64,000 bases of DNA from Blasia pusilla. Taxonomy: Eukaryota; Marchantiophyta; Marchantiopsida; Blasiales. This document shows, piece by piece, positions 14,101-29,100 of this stretch (positions are counted from its first letter, which is position 1; the number at the start of each line of letters is the position of its first letter). A program made the translations under genes and the position numbers. Below the pieces are notes generated by a model. The model was not told where the DNA came from and searched no databases. It saw only the letters and a program-made list of their open reading frames with translations. The stretch lies in assembly GCA_050084515.1 (NCBI GenBank), contig CM114272.1:50964001-51028000 (forward strand). Reading direction: 5' to 3'.

Positions 14101-17100
14101 TTTTCATTGATGTCTATTTCCATAATAAATTCTAATTTCTTAGCTGAAGCGAATTTAAGGAATTCCCTTCATCTGAATTTATGAGTTTGTTTCTCATTAA
14201 CAATAAATCAATTGCAAGGTATCAAGAGAAGAGAAAATCTTGATTTTATTAACAATTGCAATAATATTAACCATAATTAATGAAGTTTGATCATTCATAT
14301 TTTTATTCCAATAGGAGGATTAGTTATATAATCATGTAATCTATATGTTTTTTGGGAGGTCCAATGAAGACTTATCAATGTGGTGTAAAATATGTTCTCT
14401 CCTTCCAAGAGACCACTAATAATGTGTGGTAAAAGGAATAATTTGATTACATGGCAAAATAGGCAATATGAAAGAGATCTAGCATGAAAAGGATACTTTT
14501 AAAAATATTTATTTTTAAGAACATTTAAAAGTTTTAATTATCAATTTTATCTCCATATTCTATCATGCTATTATACTAGAAAATTCCTTATTTACTCTCG
14601 CTTGATTATAAATATTCTAATAATTCTCGTATGTAACAAAATTTTCTTATTTAATTCATTAATTTAATGAGAATAAATTTAAAAAAATGAATATTATTTA
14701 AGAGGAGCATCATTTTGGAATTAAAAATAAATTTTGTGGATAAGAAAAAAAATTTGGGCAAGAAAAAATAGATTTTTGTGTATAGAACAAACATGGTACA
14801 TGCATCTATACTATTTTTGCAAGAGTGCTTCTTTATTTTTGAACATTCCTCTTTGTGACACGCATCTTTTGGAGGCATATGTTGTAGAATTCAAAATTGA
14901 ACCATCTGGGCCATTTCTAGCTACTTGGAGGTTTAGGGTCCGAGGATCTATTTATAGTCAATTTTTTAGAGGGTATGATTATCATAATCCACGCCTAACA
15001 CAATCATCATACTAGTATACTACTAAAAGAGGATCATCTCTTGGATGCTATACCTTTTATGGTTAGCGTTTTCACATGTTTTCTTGCATATCATGACAAC
15101 AAATTACAAGAGGGTTATATTGTTCTAATCCCCTTGGAAGCTCTTCAACTCTCTCATTAAAACTTGGTTAATATCTGTAGGGCTAACTAGGCTAGCACTA
15201 GTTCTATAAGAGTAAGAAGCTCTACAAACTTCTTTACTTTTCTCAATCATTTAACTTGTGGATTTTTTTATTCTAATCTCAAGAATGCTATATTGCTCTA
15301 TCATCTTCTTTGTTGTCAAAGTATGGTGAACTTTAGAATAATCTAGTCTATGAAGTTCAACTATATACAGATTCATATCAGTTTATTATAAATTTGGACA
15401 TCATTTCTATATTTTCCAAGAATATATAAACGTAAAGATGCAAGATTTTATTCATAAATTATGAACTTCACACTATAGATACAATTATGACATGTAAATT
15501 CTTCTTGCTTTTCATCTTTTGAATGTGGAACAATGAACTGTAATAATATGAAGTGTTCATTATGAAGATTTTATCTTATTATCTTCTTCGTCACATGTGG
15601 ATACTACTTCTCTAATATTATCCTAGTAACTATCATATTTTTTTCTACTCTTTATCTTCTAAGAAGCCTATTGCTTCCATAATTATGCCAACAGTAACTA
15701 AATTGCAAAATTTTCTCAAGATACATGATTTCTCCTACTTTGAGGCATCACATAAATATAGAAGAGCTCACAATGGCGCATAAATCATGCTTTGTTGGGT
15801 ATTTGAAACTACAATTACTATGGTAGGCATACACATGCAACTAATGCAAAAGTTTTTGAATTTTGAAAATTGAGATAAGTTTTTTATAAGATTTTTGAAG
15901 TGGATTTATATTCATTCCAAGTTGGGGTTGCAGCGATTTTTGTTGTACATGCAACTACAAGAAATAAGGGAGGCATTCAATGCAAAGATGGCTTTAGCTA
16001 AGCAAAATAAAATTCAAATAATTCAAAAAATTCATGAGATCATTATCAGAATCAAGGACTTGTATAGGATGCTTGGAGGACAAGGCGAGTGTCCCTTGCA
16101 AGTTCTCAATGAATCCATTCAGGTATCACATTGTGCAACTCTTTAGCAATATATTCTTAAGTTGGTAGTATCTTCATAACTATGAAATGATTATGCTCAA
16201 GAGATGGGTTATGAAGGGTATAACTAGCAAGGTTATGAGCATAACTATGAGCATGTTGCTGTAGGGTATGCCAAATATTTTTGAAGTAAAAAATGAAGAA
16301 ATTCTTGTAAAGAAATACTTGAGTAAAGTTGAGCGTGCAAAAGCGGAGGAGCTACGCAAAGCTAGGGAAGAAATAGACCGGTGAGTAATCGTAATACATC
16401 CAAGTTCTATAAGAGAAATATTGAAGTGCTTCATCAATCTTGATAAAGGCCGGATGCTTGTTAAATATGTGTTCTTTGGAGATAACAATTCCTTCTTTAT
16501 TGTATGTATTGAATCACTTGTGTTTAGATCTAGGATCCTAAAAATTTCAAGCCTAATTAAAGCTAGGTTTAGAGAAGCTTTGTATGAGTGATAATTTATT
16601 TTATCCCTTCTTAAGTTCTTCAAAATCTTTACTCTTTAATTTTTTTGAATTTAAATGAGTTCTCGTGCTAGATATCATCCCACCTAGTCTATCTGAAAAA
16701 TTATTGGTATAAGGTTCTTCAACTAAGAATGTATATACATACAATTTCACATATTATATCCTAGAATAATCTTTGAGAAATATTATAATTACCAATTATA
16801 TGTGAAGGATATTACAATCAAATGTTGTTAATCCAATATTATGTGTCTTGAAAAAATAAGAGTCTTATTTCTCGAGAATACTTAATAGAAATATTTTTTT
16901 ATAGAAAAGCTTTCTTTGAGATCTTTTAGATGATCAGGTTTTATCAAAATGTGAAGGTTGCGAGCGGGTAATGATGCTGCAGCGAGGGCATTGATGGATA
17001 TGATGGGTGGAAAACTCGAGAAAAAGGTTGAAATTATTTCTATTGAATCTGAGATTCAAAGGCCAGCATGGATGAGTGGAAATCCTAAGGGATTCACAAA

Positions 17101-20100
17101 GGAGCAACACAAAGAGCTGAAGGAGTTTGATCTTATGTTGAAGGTACTAAGAATTGAGGCTAATGTTAATTAAAAGCTAACAAATAAAAAAAAAACCTTT
17201 GGAGAAAAAAATCATAAGTTCTAGAAGGAAATAGGATTATTTTGTTGATTGTTGAGTTTGTACGTGATTACATTGTAGCCCTCTAGCAAAAAAGAATATG
17301 ATGAATATATTTGAATCATCAAATATTTCAATTAGATATGAATTTTTATCACCATATAGTTGATGTCCTTCACTTTCCAATGATGGAAAATTTCAGCAAA
17401 TGAAAGAAGAGAAGGAAAAAAAGATACGTGGACAAGAATCTGAGCAAAGGAAGTTGATAGCCGACATTCAAGAAATGACCAACAATTTTGATAAAGAGAT
17501 TCTTGACATGTTCAATCAAAGAATACAAGTATGTGCTATAATGAAAAGGAAAAGATGAGATAAACAATTAATATGACCAAGAGCTCAAGACTTTCATATT
17601 TTATGGAATTTGGGTAATGTGAAAGAAGACTAATGTATCAACTTTACAACTCTAGGCCCATGATACATTTATGATTCAAGTTATTGATGAGGAATGAATA
17701 TTTTAGTCTTAAAATAGTCGTAATAATACCCTAAATTATATTCCAATGGAGACAAGAAGCTATTTTCTTGGAAATAATACAAATTTTTACTCTTATAGTA
17801 TCCCTTTAGTAATTGATGCCTTACGCATTAAGTTTGACTTGGAACTATTTCTTAAAATGAATTAATTATTTCATTATCTAGACGAGATAATTAATAGAAT
17901 TATGGAATTAGAATTTTCAAAATTCTTACATTACAAGATGCTATTATATGATAAAATGGTCGTATTATGTCATAGGATGAGGTGAAGTGTATTGCAATTG
18001 AAGAAAGTATTGCACGTTTTAGTGCTCAAGTGGAGGTAGAGGAATTTTCTAATGAGAAAAGAGAGACAGACCTGGTTAAAGCTATGGAAAGGTTGAAGGC
18101 AACAAAAGCTCAATCAGTTAGTGCTTTAACAGAATTTAGACGTGAGGTATGTTACATAGCCAATGGCGAAAAAAACCTTTTATTATACATATAGATGAAG
18201 AGTTCCATGGTTGCACCTTCACTTATTTCCACACTATCAATGATATAGTGAGTTCTTTGCTTATCTATCCTAGATCTAGAAATAATTTTTTTGGGTATAT
18301 TCTCTTCATGTGCATTGATTTTTAACCTTAAATCCTCAATTGATTTATCATTGTACGTTTACTAAGTATATTCTTGGGCAGGTTGATGCATTTCGAGATG
18401 AGTACGATCTGGCTATGGCTGAAGATAAATTCCAAGAAAAAAACTTTCGAAAAAACTTCTCAGATTGTGGTGATCAAGTGAACGAGCTCTTTAAAGCATT
18501 TCAAAGGCGACCTATGAAGTACTTCTACACTTTCATCATAATGAAATTAACAAGAATTTCACTTTAAAAAATGCACACACTTAGATCCAATGTGATGTTG
18601 AAATACATTATATTTACTACCACTGGAGAAGTTTTGTTTCATCTTATAAATTTTCCCATATTTACAATGCAATTCTTAGAAGAAAAGCCTTTCTATTTAC
18701 ATTATCTACTTACTTTTAGTATGTGGGTTGAATTGATGCATGATAAGTAAATTCTTTCCCACTCATTATATTGTGATCTTGGGAACCCCACTTTCTCTTA
18801 TTAAACCTCCTCCTCATTTCAACTTGAACATCTTCATTATATTATTATCTTGGGAACTCCACTTTCTCTTATTAAATCTCCTCCTCATTTCAACATTCTA
18901 CCTAGTAATGCATTCTTTTTTCCTTTAGAAAACTCTCCATCTAACCTTTTGAGTTGAAAAATTAAAAATTCCATTAGCTCTCTTTCAATTGATCCCTCAT
19001 AAAAAAACTCTCTCTTCACATCCCCATCCTTATGTACATACCTGTCTCAATTATGTAGCTCAAATGTTGACTATTTTTGTGAGAAAACAGAAAGTGACGA
19101 AATCAGTGAAATCTTTACAAAACTTAGAGATACAAAGTGGCCTAGTCCGTCCGTGCGCTCACAGAAGAGCTTCGATGGAACATGAACTGGGAGATAACTC
19201 GACATACGAGAATGCGCTACCGCTGCGGCTCCCGACTATTTGACTACTCGGGAAAACTAGGGTTTTTACCTATTTTTCTTCGTTTCTATATATTGCATCA
19301 GGGTGCGGGGCACCCTGATGCAATATAGGGTTAGATAAACCTAGTAACGCTACTCGTAAACCACCTACGTCATATTACTATGACTCCTTCGACGTCTAAG
19401 TCGGAACCATCGATCTAGGCTTCTCCTCATACAAGGGGGCCGATCAAATCAATGGTGCTCAGAGGAGTGGATGTTGAGAATCCAATACCCCCCCTCAATA
19501 TCCATTCTCATGTGGACTACTGTCTTGGACCTATGCCAAGACCCTTCAGATGTTGGTGAAGCTGATCTCCGCTCAAGGCTTTTGTGAAGATGTCTGCACG
19601 GTTATCCTCTGTTGGACAATAGACTAACTTCAAAAACTCTCTCTCGATCAATTCACGAACAAAATGGTACTGGATCTCTATGTGCTTCGTACGAGCATGA
19701 AACACAAGATTATGTGCTATGGCAATGCAACTCGATTGTCACACCACATTATAGTAGCACTTTCGGTGCTTCTCCTATGTCCTCCAAGATCCATCTCAAC
19801 CATCTTGCTTCACAAGAAGCATAACAAGCCGCCTTGTACTCGCCTCGATAGAAGAAGAAAGAGCCTTTGTAGGTTGCTTCTTGTTGACCCATGACACCAC
19901 ACCTGATCCTACCAAGAAGCAATAACCCGAAACTGATCTTCGAGAATCTAAATCTCACGCTTGTCTGAGTCACAAAAATCTCTCATTTTCGTCCCTCTGC
20001 TCCATAGGTGATGCGTGTACTCGATAGTGCCTTTGATGTACTTCAACACACGCATCCTGCCTTCCAATGGTTCTCACGAGGCTTAGTTGAGAACCTACTC

Positions 20101-23100
20101 AATACTCCCCACAAAGCTAATGTCCGGTCTCTTGTTACACAAAAATATCAAAGCGCCTACAAGCTTTTTCAGACGTCTTTTCATCTACCAATGGTGAAAC
20201 ATCCTCCATCGAGAGTTTCAACTCTACCTCCATTGGCGAGACCCTTTGCCTTACACTCGGTCATCCCGAATGCCTTCAAGATTTCTCTAGCATATACTTT
20301 GAGAGAGAAAAATAGAATCGATTGTTGCCAAATTTCGTCCTATAAAGTAGTGAGAAGACCTAAATCGACATTTCAAACTCAGATTCCAACACTCCCTTCA
20401 TTTCCTCTATTTTCTTACTGTGGTCTCCTGTGATGATCAGATCATCCACATACAAGACTATCAACATATACATCCCATCTTCGCAAAACACATACAAATT
20501 TTCTTCTGAAGGACTTTTCATGAGACCCTTCTCTCAAAAGAATGTATCTATTCGTTGATACCATACCCTTGGGGCTTGCTTCAACCCATACAATGCTCGA
20601 TGAAGTAAACAAACTTTCTCTTCTGATCCGGGTGTCTCAAAACCTGGTGGTTGAGAAACATATACCTCCTCCTTGAGACTCCCGTTCAGAAAAGCAGACT
20701 TCACATCGTATTGGTATACATGCCAACGTCTTGTTCCTCCAACCGCTAGAACAATTCGAATGGTTGTCATCCTTGCAGTGGGAGCAAAAGTCTCATAGTA
20801 GTCAAAGCCTTCGATTTGTGAGCATCCTTGTGCGACCAACCTCGCTTTGAATTTATCCAATGTACCGTCCGACTTGTACTTGGTCTTGTACATCCACTTG
20901 GTGCGTATTATCTTCCTGTCCTCTGGCTTTTCAACCAAAGTCCAAGTTTCATTTCTCTGAATAGCGTCCATCTCCGTCTGCATGGCCTCTCTCCATTGAG
21001 GATGAGCCAGGGCCTCATCCAAGCATGATGGCTCTTCCACCTTCAAGACCTATGTCATCAGGGCCATGTTGACGAGACGTGCGGAAGCTCTATTCTGCTC
21101 CTCTAGTCTCTTGGATCTCCTTGGATGTGTAACAACTTCATCAGTTGCTGGTGGATCCTTACCATCCAAGAGCTGCTTTATCCACTTAGGGTATGACGAC
21201 GGTAGTGGAAGAGCATGTTGCTCTTTGTAATCATCACCAAATTCTTCTTCTTGATGATCTGGTGTAAACATCTGTGGTGTGCTCTGGTGGGTTATCTCTT
21301 CGTTTGATGATAATGTGGACGGACCACTGATATCCGCTATTTGACGAGGCTGTTCATGGAACACCACGTCACGACTCACAAGCATCTTCTTTTCCTCAAG
21401 ACACCAAAGGCGATAAGATTTAGACTCATCACTGTATCCCATAAAGATGCACTTCCTGCTCTTGGACTCCAACTTGGTCCTCGATGCTTCAGGAATATGT
21501 ACAAAACACTCACTACCAAAAGTCCTGAAATGTTGGGTGATGGTACCTTACCCGAGTATGATTGATGAGGAGTCATGCCTTGCAATCGACTTGGTAGCAC
21601 TTCTATTTAGAATGTATACGGCAAGATAATAACGACTTGACCCCAAATCCTTGTCAAACCTTTTGCTTTCATCATACATCTTGCCATCTCCACCATCAGA
21701 TGGTTTCGACGCTCAACAACTCCATTTTGTTGTGGTGTATGTGCCATGGTTAAGCGTCATTTCGATTCCATGCTCTCCCAAATATTTGTTGAATTGTTGA
21801 TAAAATTCTCCTCCTCGATCGGTCTGAAGCTTTTGTACCTTCTTTCTGTCTCATTCTCAACCAGCTTGTGCCATACTTAAAATTTTCCAAAAGCACTTGC
21901 CTTATCACGAATGAAATACACCCACATCTTCCTACTATAATCGTCGACAACTAAAAGAAGTAGGAAGAACCACCTAATGCCATTTGTTCTCATTTTACCA
22001 CAGAGGTCAAGCATGTATCAACTCTAGAGGAGCCTTTGCCCTATTCTTTGGACTCTTGTGGAAATGGTTGTCGGTGTTGCTTGCCCATCATACAAGCTTC
22101 ACAAGTATCCGACACTCCGAAATTGTTGGTAAATCAAAGCAACCATGCCAGATTTCTGCATCGACTTAGTAAGGGAAAGCTTAGGTGACCAAATCTTTCA
22201 TGCCACAACTTATCGCTACTAAGATCTGTACCTACACTTGTCGTGAAAGCATACAACTCGTAGATATTTCCATGTCGTATACCTTCACCCACTACTTTCC
22301 CATTGGCATCCTCAATGATCGCTCGATTTTCTTGAAACAAACTTCTAGGTCACGATCACATGATATCGCAACGAAATCAAATTTCGCTTCAACTCGGGTA
22401 AACGTCAAGACATCGTTAACTTCTTTTCATCTCCTTTTTGTGAGACTAAAGAAATTGTGCCTTTCCCTTCTACAGGGTACTTTGCATTATTCCCAACAGT
22501 AACAACGATGGGCTCCTGTAGAGGCTGTAAGGAGCTATACCAATCCTTATGATTGGTCATATGCCTAGACGCTCCACTATCGAGCACCCATGCATCTTCA
22601 CTCTTTGTCTTAGTGGAATGTTCTGCCTGTGTTCAAAACTCTTCTATTGCTACCCAAGCATCTACTTCATGTTCTCCCAGTTCTACAAAATTTCCAGACT
22701 CCTTCTTAGGTCTTAAACAACCGTTCTTCTCATCTTGACTCCTCTTCCTACAATCTTTGATAAGATGACCTAGCTTACCACAATAAAAGCATTTGAAGGT
22801 TTTTCTTGGAAATTTCTTCTTGATATTTGAACTGTAATCCTGATTTCTACCTCTCTGTACGTTGGCAGTAAATGCTGCGTCACTTCCCTCTCTTGCTTTG
22901 AAGCGCATTTCCTCTTCTACCAACATTGCACTAAATTGTTCAAAAGTAAGCGGCGTGGGTCTTACTTGAGTATTCAGTGTAGTGACCAAACTATCATACC
23001 TTGGAGGAAAAATCCTTATGCACCGACGTGCCAAATCTTCGCTAGACTTTGAAATTCCCACGGACGCCATCTGATCTTGAAGATTCTTGATCCTTGTCAA

Positions 23101-26100
23101 AAATTGCTCGGCGCTTTCTCCTTCTGAAAATTTCTCGGACGTAAGCTGATTCTCCAGATTCTGAATCCGAGTCTCATTCCTTGTTTCATACTGATTCTTC
23201 AAAATGTTCCACGCCTCAGCAGTAGTGGTTGTTTGTTGAATGAGAGTCATGACAGAATCAGTTACATTCGTGACAATCGCATATAGAGCATCAGAATTTC
23301 TGCGTCTCCATGCCAATAATACAAGAGGATCGATGTCCCCAGATGAAGATGAACATGCAGAACTCACACTAGCTTGTGGATTTGAATCGACCCCTGTGGC
23401 CGTTTCCCAGATCTCAAATGATTCAAGAACAGTTCTCATTTTGAACTTCCACAACGTATAGTTAGACCCATCTAACTTCCCTTCACCCAACGGAGGAGGG
23501 CGAGCACGAACTGACGAAGAGGTAGCCATCTCTCAAGATTTTGTGCAAACACACTAGATCGCTGAGATACAAAATCTTTGGAAAACCCTCGCTCGATACC
23601 ATGTGAGAAAGCAGAAAGTGAGCGAAATCATGAAATCTTTACAAAACTTAGTGATACAAAGTGGCCTAGTCCGTCCGTGCGCTCACGAGAAGAGCCCGAT
23701 GGAACGTGGGGGGGAGATAACTCGACATACAAGAAGGCGCTACCGCTGCGGCTCCCGACTATTTGACTACTCGGGAAAACTAGGGTTTTTACCTATTTTT
23801 CTTCGTTTCTTCGTTTCTATTAATATCTAACCCTATATTGCATATATATTACTAGGATTAGATAAACCTAGTAACGCTACTCCGTAAACCACCTACGTCA
23901 TATTACTATGATTCCTTCGACGTCTAAGTCGGAACCATCGATCTAGGCTTCTCCTCATACAAGGGGGCCGATCAAATCAATGGTGCTCAGAGGAGTGGAT
24001 GTTGAGAATCCAATAATTTTTCCTTTTAGTTACTTGTGTATTTTGCAGTAATAGTATATGTCATGAAGATACAACACTTTCTTGATGTCAAACCATAAAA
24101 ACCTTGTTTTCTTAAAACTTTGTAAGTTTTCTTATGCACATCTTCTTATGTCATCAAGTATGACCACTTTATTTATTTTTGAATATTTCTATGTGTTGAA
24201 AGTTTGCTTTTAATTTTCTTGATCTTTAGTTAATAGGATCTTCTCGAACTCAATCAAGGCTTCTAGAAGTTAGAGAAATGAAATTCCATTAATTATGTTA
24301 TGGCTTAATCAACTTTCCAACCTAAATGGAAATTATGAAGTTTGGGAAATTTCATTTTTTGTTTCCCCCATGAGTTTAGGGAGGCGAGAAAATTTAGCCA
24401 TCTTGAAACCTCAACGTAAATTTTATTCATCAAAACCAAGAATATAAGAACACTTAGGTGACTTCAAAACTATATTGATTTTTTTTAAAGAAATCCAGAT
24501 TTTGCTTTTAAAATTGAGGCATCTTAAAATCCTTACTAGACTTAAATTATGTAATAATCTATGATTCCTTCTTCAACATTATGGGATGATATCTTAGTTA
24601 GGTTTTAGCCATAGCAATAGGGGAATATTATACTAATTTATACAGGCTAGCAGCATATAGAGGAATTGTGTTGAGTATGAATTAATTATTATTAATGAGA
24701 AATATCTTTCGAGCAATAGTTGATTTGTTTTTTTGACTTACAACTTGCTTTAGTTATCCCTTCTAGATCTATAGACTAACTAAGAACTTAATTTTTCAAA
24801 ATATCTTGTAAGGTTATAATTAATTATTTATAGTGGAATAGAATGTTCCCTTAGAATCAAGGACAATCACAAGATCAGCAAGTTATTGCTTGTGTTAGGG
24901 ATCAAGGATTGTAAAACACTATGTAGATGATGTATGTACTTTATTAAGTGTAAACATAATATTACCAAATTGTGTCTTTATGATGTGCTTATGCATTAAA
25001 TCAAATAATTATTAGTATTTTATCTATATGCATTGTAGGGCAATAGAATTACAACCCAAAGAGAAAAAGACACCCCAAACTACACCTGAAAGGCGTGGAT
25101 CTGCAAAAATGCAAGCTCCAATATCTCGGAGGGGATCACTTGTAAGTGATTTATCATTGACTAGTGGTGATACCAAATCCACTTACATATCAACGAATTT
25201 GCAACTCTAGATATCCAATGCATATTTGATTTTAGGTAAGTAGCCTCCAATCTATATGTTGAGGTGACCTTCATATTGATGACTTATCAAGGCCGGAGCA
25301 TTAATTCTTATCCAACCTTTTACCACTTCATTTGCAATAAATAGTTTGTGATGTTTTTGGTATGACATGTTGTAGATGGGACCTCCACGCAAGACCATTG
25401 TCCCACCAGCTCCAATCATCGATCCTTTCTATGAGAAACCTCCGGTAAATTTCAACTCTTATATATAGAATTGACAATTTTCTTGGCTTTGGTACTACGA
25501 TGTAATTCCAAGGATGAAGAGTGCTACACGAAGAACGAAGGCAGTATATACAAAATAATGAAGGCAAAAGAAAAAGGAATGCTACCACTCTCATTTCTAT
25601 TACATATTATTATCAACAACTCAATGAGCTCTCTGTTTTTTTGGTAAAAGGAACTAGTAAAAGCATATCCAAGAATCAGAGAACAAAATAGAATGATAAT
25701 GTTCTAAAAAGGAATTCAAGAAGAGCACATGAATATCATTTTATTACATAAACTCAATCCAAGAGGAAAAAAAGATCCACTTTTATAACTATTTTGTGAT
25801 ATTAGTAAAATAGATTGGTACCACCTAATTGACGTGTATGCTTTAAAATTGATTAAAATAAGATTCATACTATTCTAACAAGTATAGATCCTCTACTAGT
25901 GTTAAGCTCCAATATTTTCTCATCATGAATTTTTTAATTTTTTCATAAATGCCATGAAACTAGTCATACGATACTTCAAGAAGCCACCCTTCATCTACAC
26001 TATTGAGGGAGGATACCTTCTTAACTCACAAACAAACAAAGAAACATGGCTACAATGGACACATGCCATGAAATTCTATCATGCAACAATACAATACAAC

Positions 26101-29100
26101 TTTATTTAAGAAAATCAGGGGAGATGATCCTTGAAATTCTTTCATGCAACAACAATACAACTTTATTTAAAAAAAGATCAGGGGAGATGATCCATGGTAC
26201 CCAATATGAATGCATATGCCTGAACTCTCATGGATCGATTCGAAAGGAGTGTCGTATATATGCGCTCTAGAGTCGATCCGAGGAGGTGACCTCAAAATAT
26301 GGCGTTTGATGTGGAATTGAACAGGAAGTTACGCCGGCTCAATGGGATAGGCTGGTAGAAGCACGCACGAGAAAGATGATGCAAGAAGAGGAAGTGAAGA
26401 AGCTGACGGTTGTAATGAATGAAATGCAAGGCTGTCTAATCGACTTGACGGTCTCGGACGATGCTAACCGCAAACAGATCGAGCAAGCGTTGAGAGACTT
26501 GGCGGGTATGGCTGCCGAATTCCCATAAGCAATTGCGAAGCTGAGCTTGAAATCTTCGTTTCGGTAGCAAATCTGGACAAGCTTTCTCAACCGGAAGAGT
26601 CTGGGGATTCAGTATTTCTCGGATTAGATGAGCGTTTGGTTGAGTACAACTTTCTGTGTCTTTGAATTTCTACCTGCGTGATCGTAGAGAAACGGGTGCT
26701 GTTCTGATGACTCAGGAGTCAGATCCGAGAGCATATAAGTCAGACGGCTGCTCTCTCATTTAATCAAGCAATCAACTAAAATTGGATTCTCGAGTCTCCA
26801 GAACACACCGCCTAATTCTCGTCTCCGCATCGGTCCGCTGACTTTCGTGCGGAGGGAAAGGTCCCTGTAAGATAGGGCATTCAATCGGTTCACATCGTAG
26901 GTTCCGCACAGAGTTCATCATAGATTTGCGAGGCTCGCGAAGAACATCGTTACCACACGGAATCAGCCGAAGTAGGTCTGAAGACTTGCGAGGCTTTCCG
27001 CCACCTTCACTAACGAACATGGATGAGAAATGAGACGAAATTGCAAAGCACAGTGAGCGGCATTCACTCGGACTGACGCACTGGCCGAGGAACTTGTCTC
27101 TGGAAAATGTGCACCTAGCCGAGAACCACCGCAATTCCACCTCGGAGGGAGGACTAAATGGACTTCTCATCCGTAGCTACTTTCATATGGTAAGTAAGAA
27201 TGAGGGGAAGACACCAACGATGCCTGCTTTTGGATTGCAGAATTCCGCGAGAGCAGAGAAAAGAAGAGGAAGAACTTGATTGTGCCTCTCCACATGAAGC
27301 AAGGTTTAGTGGAAGCTGAACTCAAGCCTTTGGGTGGAGAGTATAATAACGTCAGTTTGCTGCCCCGGGCGATTATTGTGGAGTGTAATGAAATTGTGCT
27401 GACGGAGGCTAACTCGAAGGCAAGCTTCTTCATCCTCTTGTTAAATGAACGCAGGGATATCTCTCTACTGATGATGTTATGGCTTGAGCTGGGGCTCCGT
27501 TGATGTCGTTGAGTGAAGCATCGCATACAATGAGAGCCTTGGTGAGGTTGTCAAAGCTACAATGGCTGACCACTTGTAGAAACTGGGGGTTAAGTTAGGT
27601 AAGATATTGTTTCTGCTCTGTCCATTAAATTTTATTCGAGACTGCTCGATGAGGTGAGTTTTTCGTGGACAACCGATCGTCTTCTCTTACCAGAGCAACG
27701 AGTAAGGCCTTACCATTGTCTGTAGTGGTAAAAACTAGAGATCTTACACTTGGATTACCTGCTGACGTTGAGGTGAATCAAGTTTTAAGAGCCGAAGTAC
27801 CGATGCCTCTGATGATCCTAACAGATAGATATGATGAAGAAAATGAAAGCTTGGAAGGCGGAGAATCACTTGATTAGGTGGGAGATTTCTAGGTTACGAC
27901 TTCAGCAACAACTCGTTGCAGAAAAGATGAGGCATCTGCAGCTTTTGCGAGTTACTAAAGGTTGAGACAGACTTTGTGCATTTCTTTGATCTATCCTACT
28001 CGAGCATCTTCAGCTTTAACAATCTAAGATGAAGATTAGTGGAAACATCCGATACTTTTCTTTCATCAGCTTCAATTTCGATTTGCCTCCAATTAAGTCG
28101 TCCTGTCAAGACGGCAAAGAGGTATATGATCTCTCTGCAACTAAATCCTCGTAGACATGAACTTGAACTCTTTTCTTTCTATTTCAGAATTCAAATCCCC
28201 ATCTTTGACGAGTTGACGTTTTGATTGATTGACTCCCAGCCAACCAATTGGTGATAAAGACTGGAGAAGATCCCTCTGCCGCATCTGAAGCCTTGGCTCT
28301 GGTGAACAGGCACGATACACAACCCATAAGAAACTCAGTACGAATCTTGTAAGCTATCAGGTTTGAGTCAGATCAATTGCCGAACTTGCTTCAAACTTTG
28401 GTATTATAGCCAGTAAAATTACAAACGCGAACCTGATCGAGAACCGGAGCAGAATCATCACGAACTCAGGTTTTCCTGTGAAGCTTCACTTGGTCTAGTT
28501 TGTGTAAGTATTGGTCAGTTGTCCTTGAGTCGCCTCAGAAGTGTGAGATTCCCAGTCTAGCTCAAATATGTGCTGTTTCTTCAGAGTCAAATTCTCTCAC
28601 ACGTGACACGATGATTATGAGTCGATAGGGTGGCGGCCCCATCATGTGCTACTTCAAGTCAGATAATCGGGGAAATGCGGCCTCCGCTCTGGAAACTTAG
28701 AAGTATGTCTCTGGGTTTCTCATGATATTTGCAGAGGTGGATGTCTCTAACGTTTATGTTGTATGTACTTGTGGTGTCTCCCTCGCATAGATTGGAGCAT
28801 AACACAAAACTCCAAGAGAAGAGGAAAGCAGACAAAGAGTTCATATTCAATCAACTGCTTGACAAGACTGAAGTGCTACGCAAACAAAATGTGGAGCTCC
28901 AAGAAACTGCTGCCAAACTTCAAAGCGAATTTGCATTCCAGAACCGAGTGTGCAACAACTCATGTTAGATGTCTTCCACAAACCCACAAACGCATTCAGT
29001 GAAAGTACCAATAGCTTGAATAGTTCCCGGACGATGCTGTCGTCCTTTATTGGAAGTTAGTGTTGTCACACCAGGAACAGACAACGGAGGACATCACAAG

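Larger units (their letters stand above)
19078..24015 (-). mobile_element. Full-length but broken Ty1/copia retrotransposon in a CFAP43 intron
   Basis: Bounded by direct repeats (LTRs) of about 410 bp at 19,078-19,487 and 23,602-24,015 and flanked by the 5-bp duplication atttt (19,073-19,077 and 24,016-24,020). Read on the minus strand the order is LTR, primer site, gag, protease, integrase, RT, RNase H, polypurine tract, LTR, the order of copia elements. Frames are interrupted by stops and shifts (for example an in-frame TGA after gag), so it cannot move by itself. It lies in the CFAP43 intron 18,519-25,038, antisense to the gene. The LTR pair is alike except for a short block near 19,285-19,330. 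Confidence 0.93.

Noticed and set aside
26772-27170. 132-residue minus-strand frame inside a CFAP43 intron
   Set aside because: No domain, no neighbours in support, and it ends close to the plus-strand exon at 27,241; probably chance in GC-balanced sequence.
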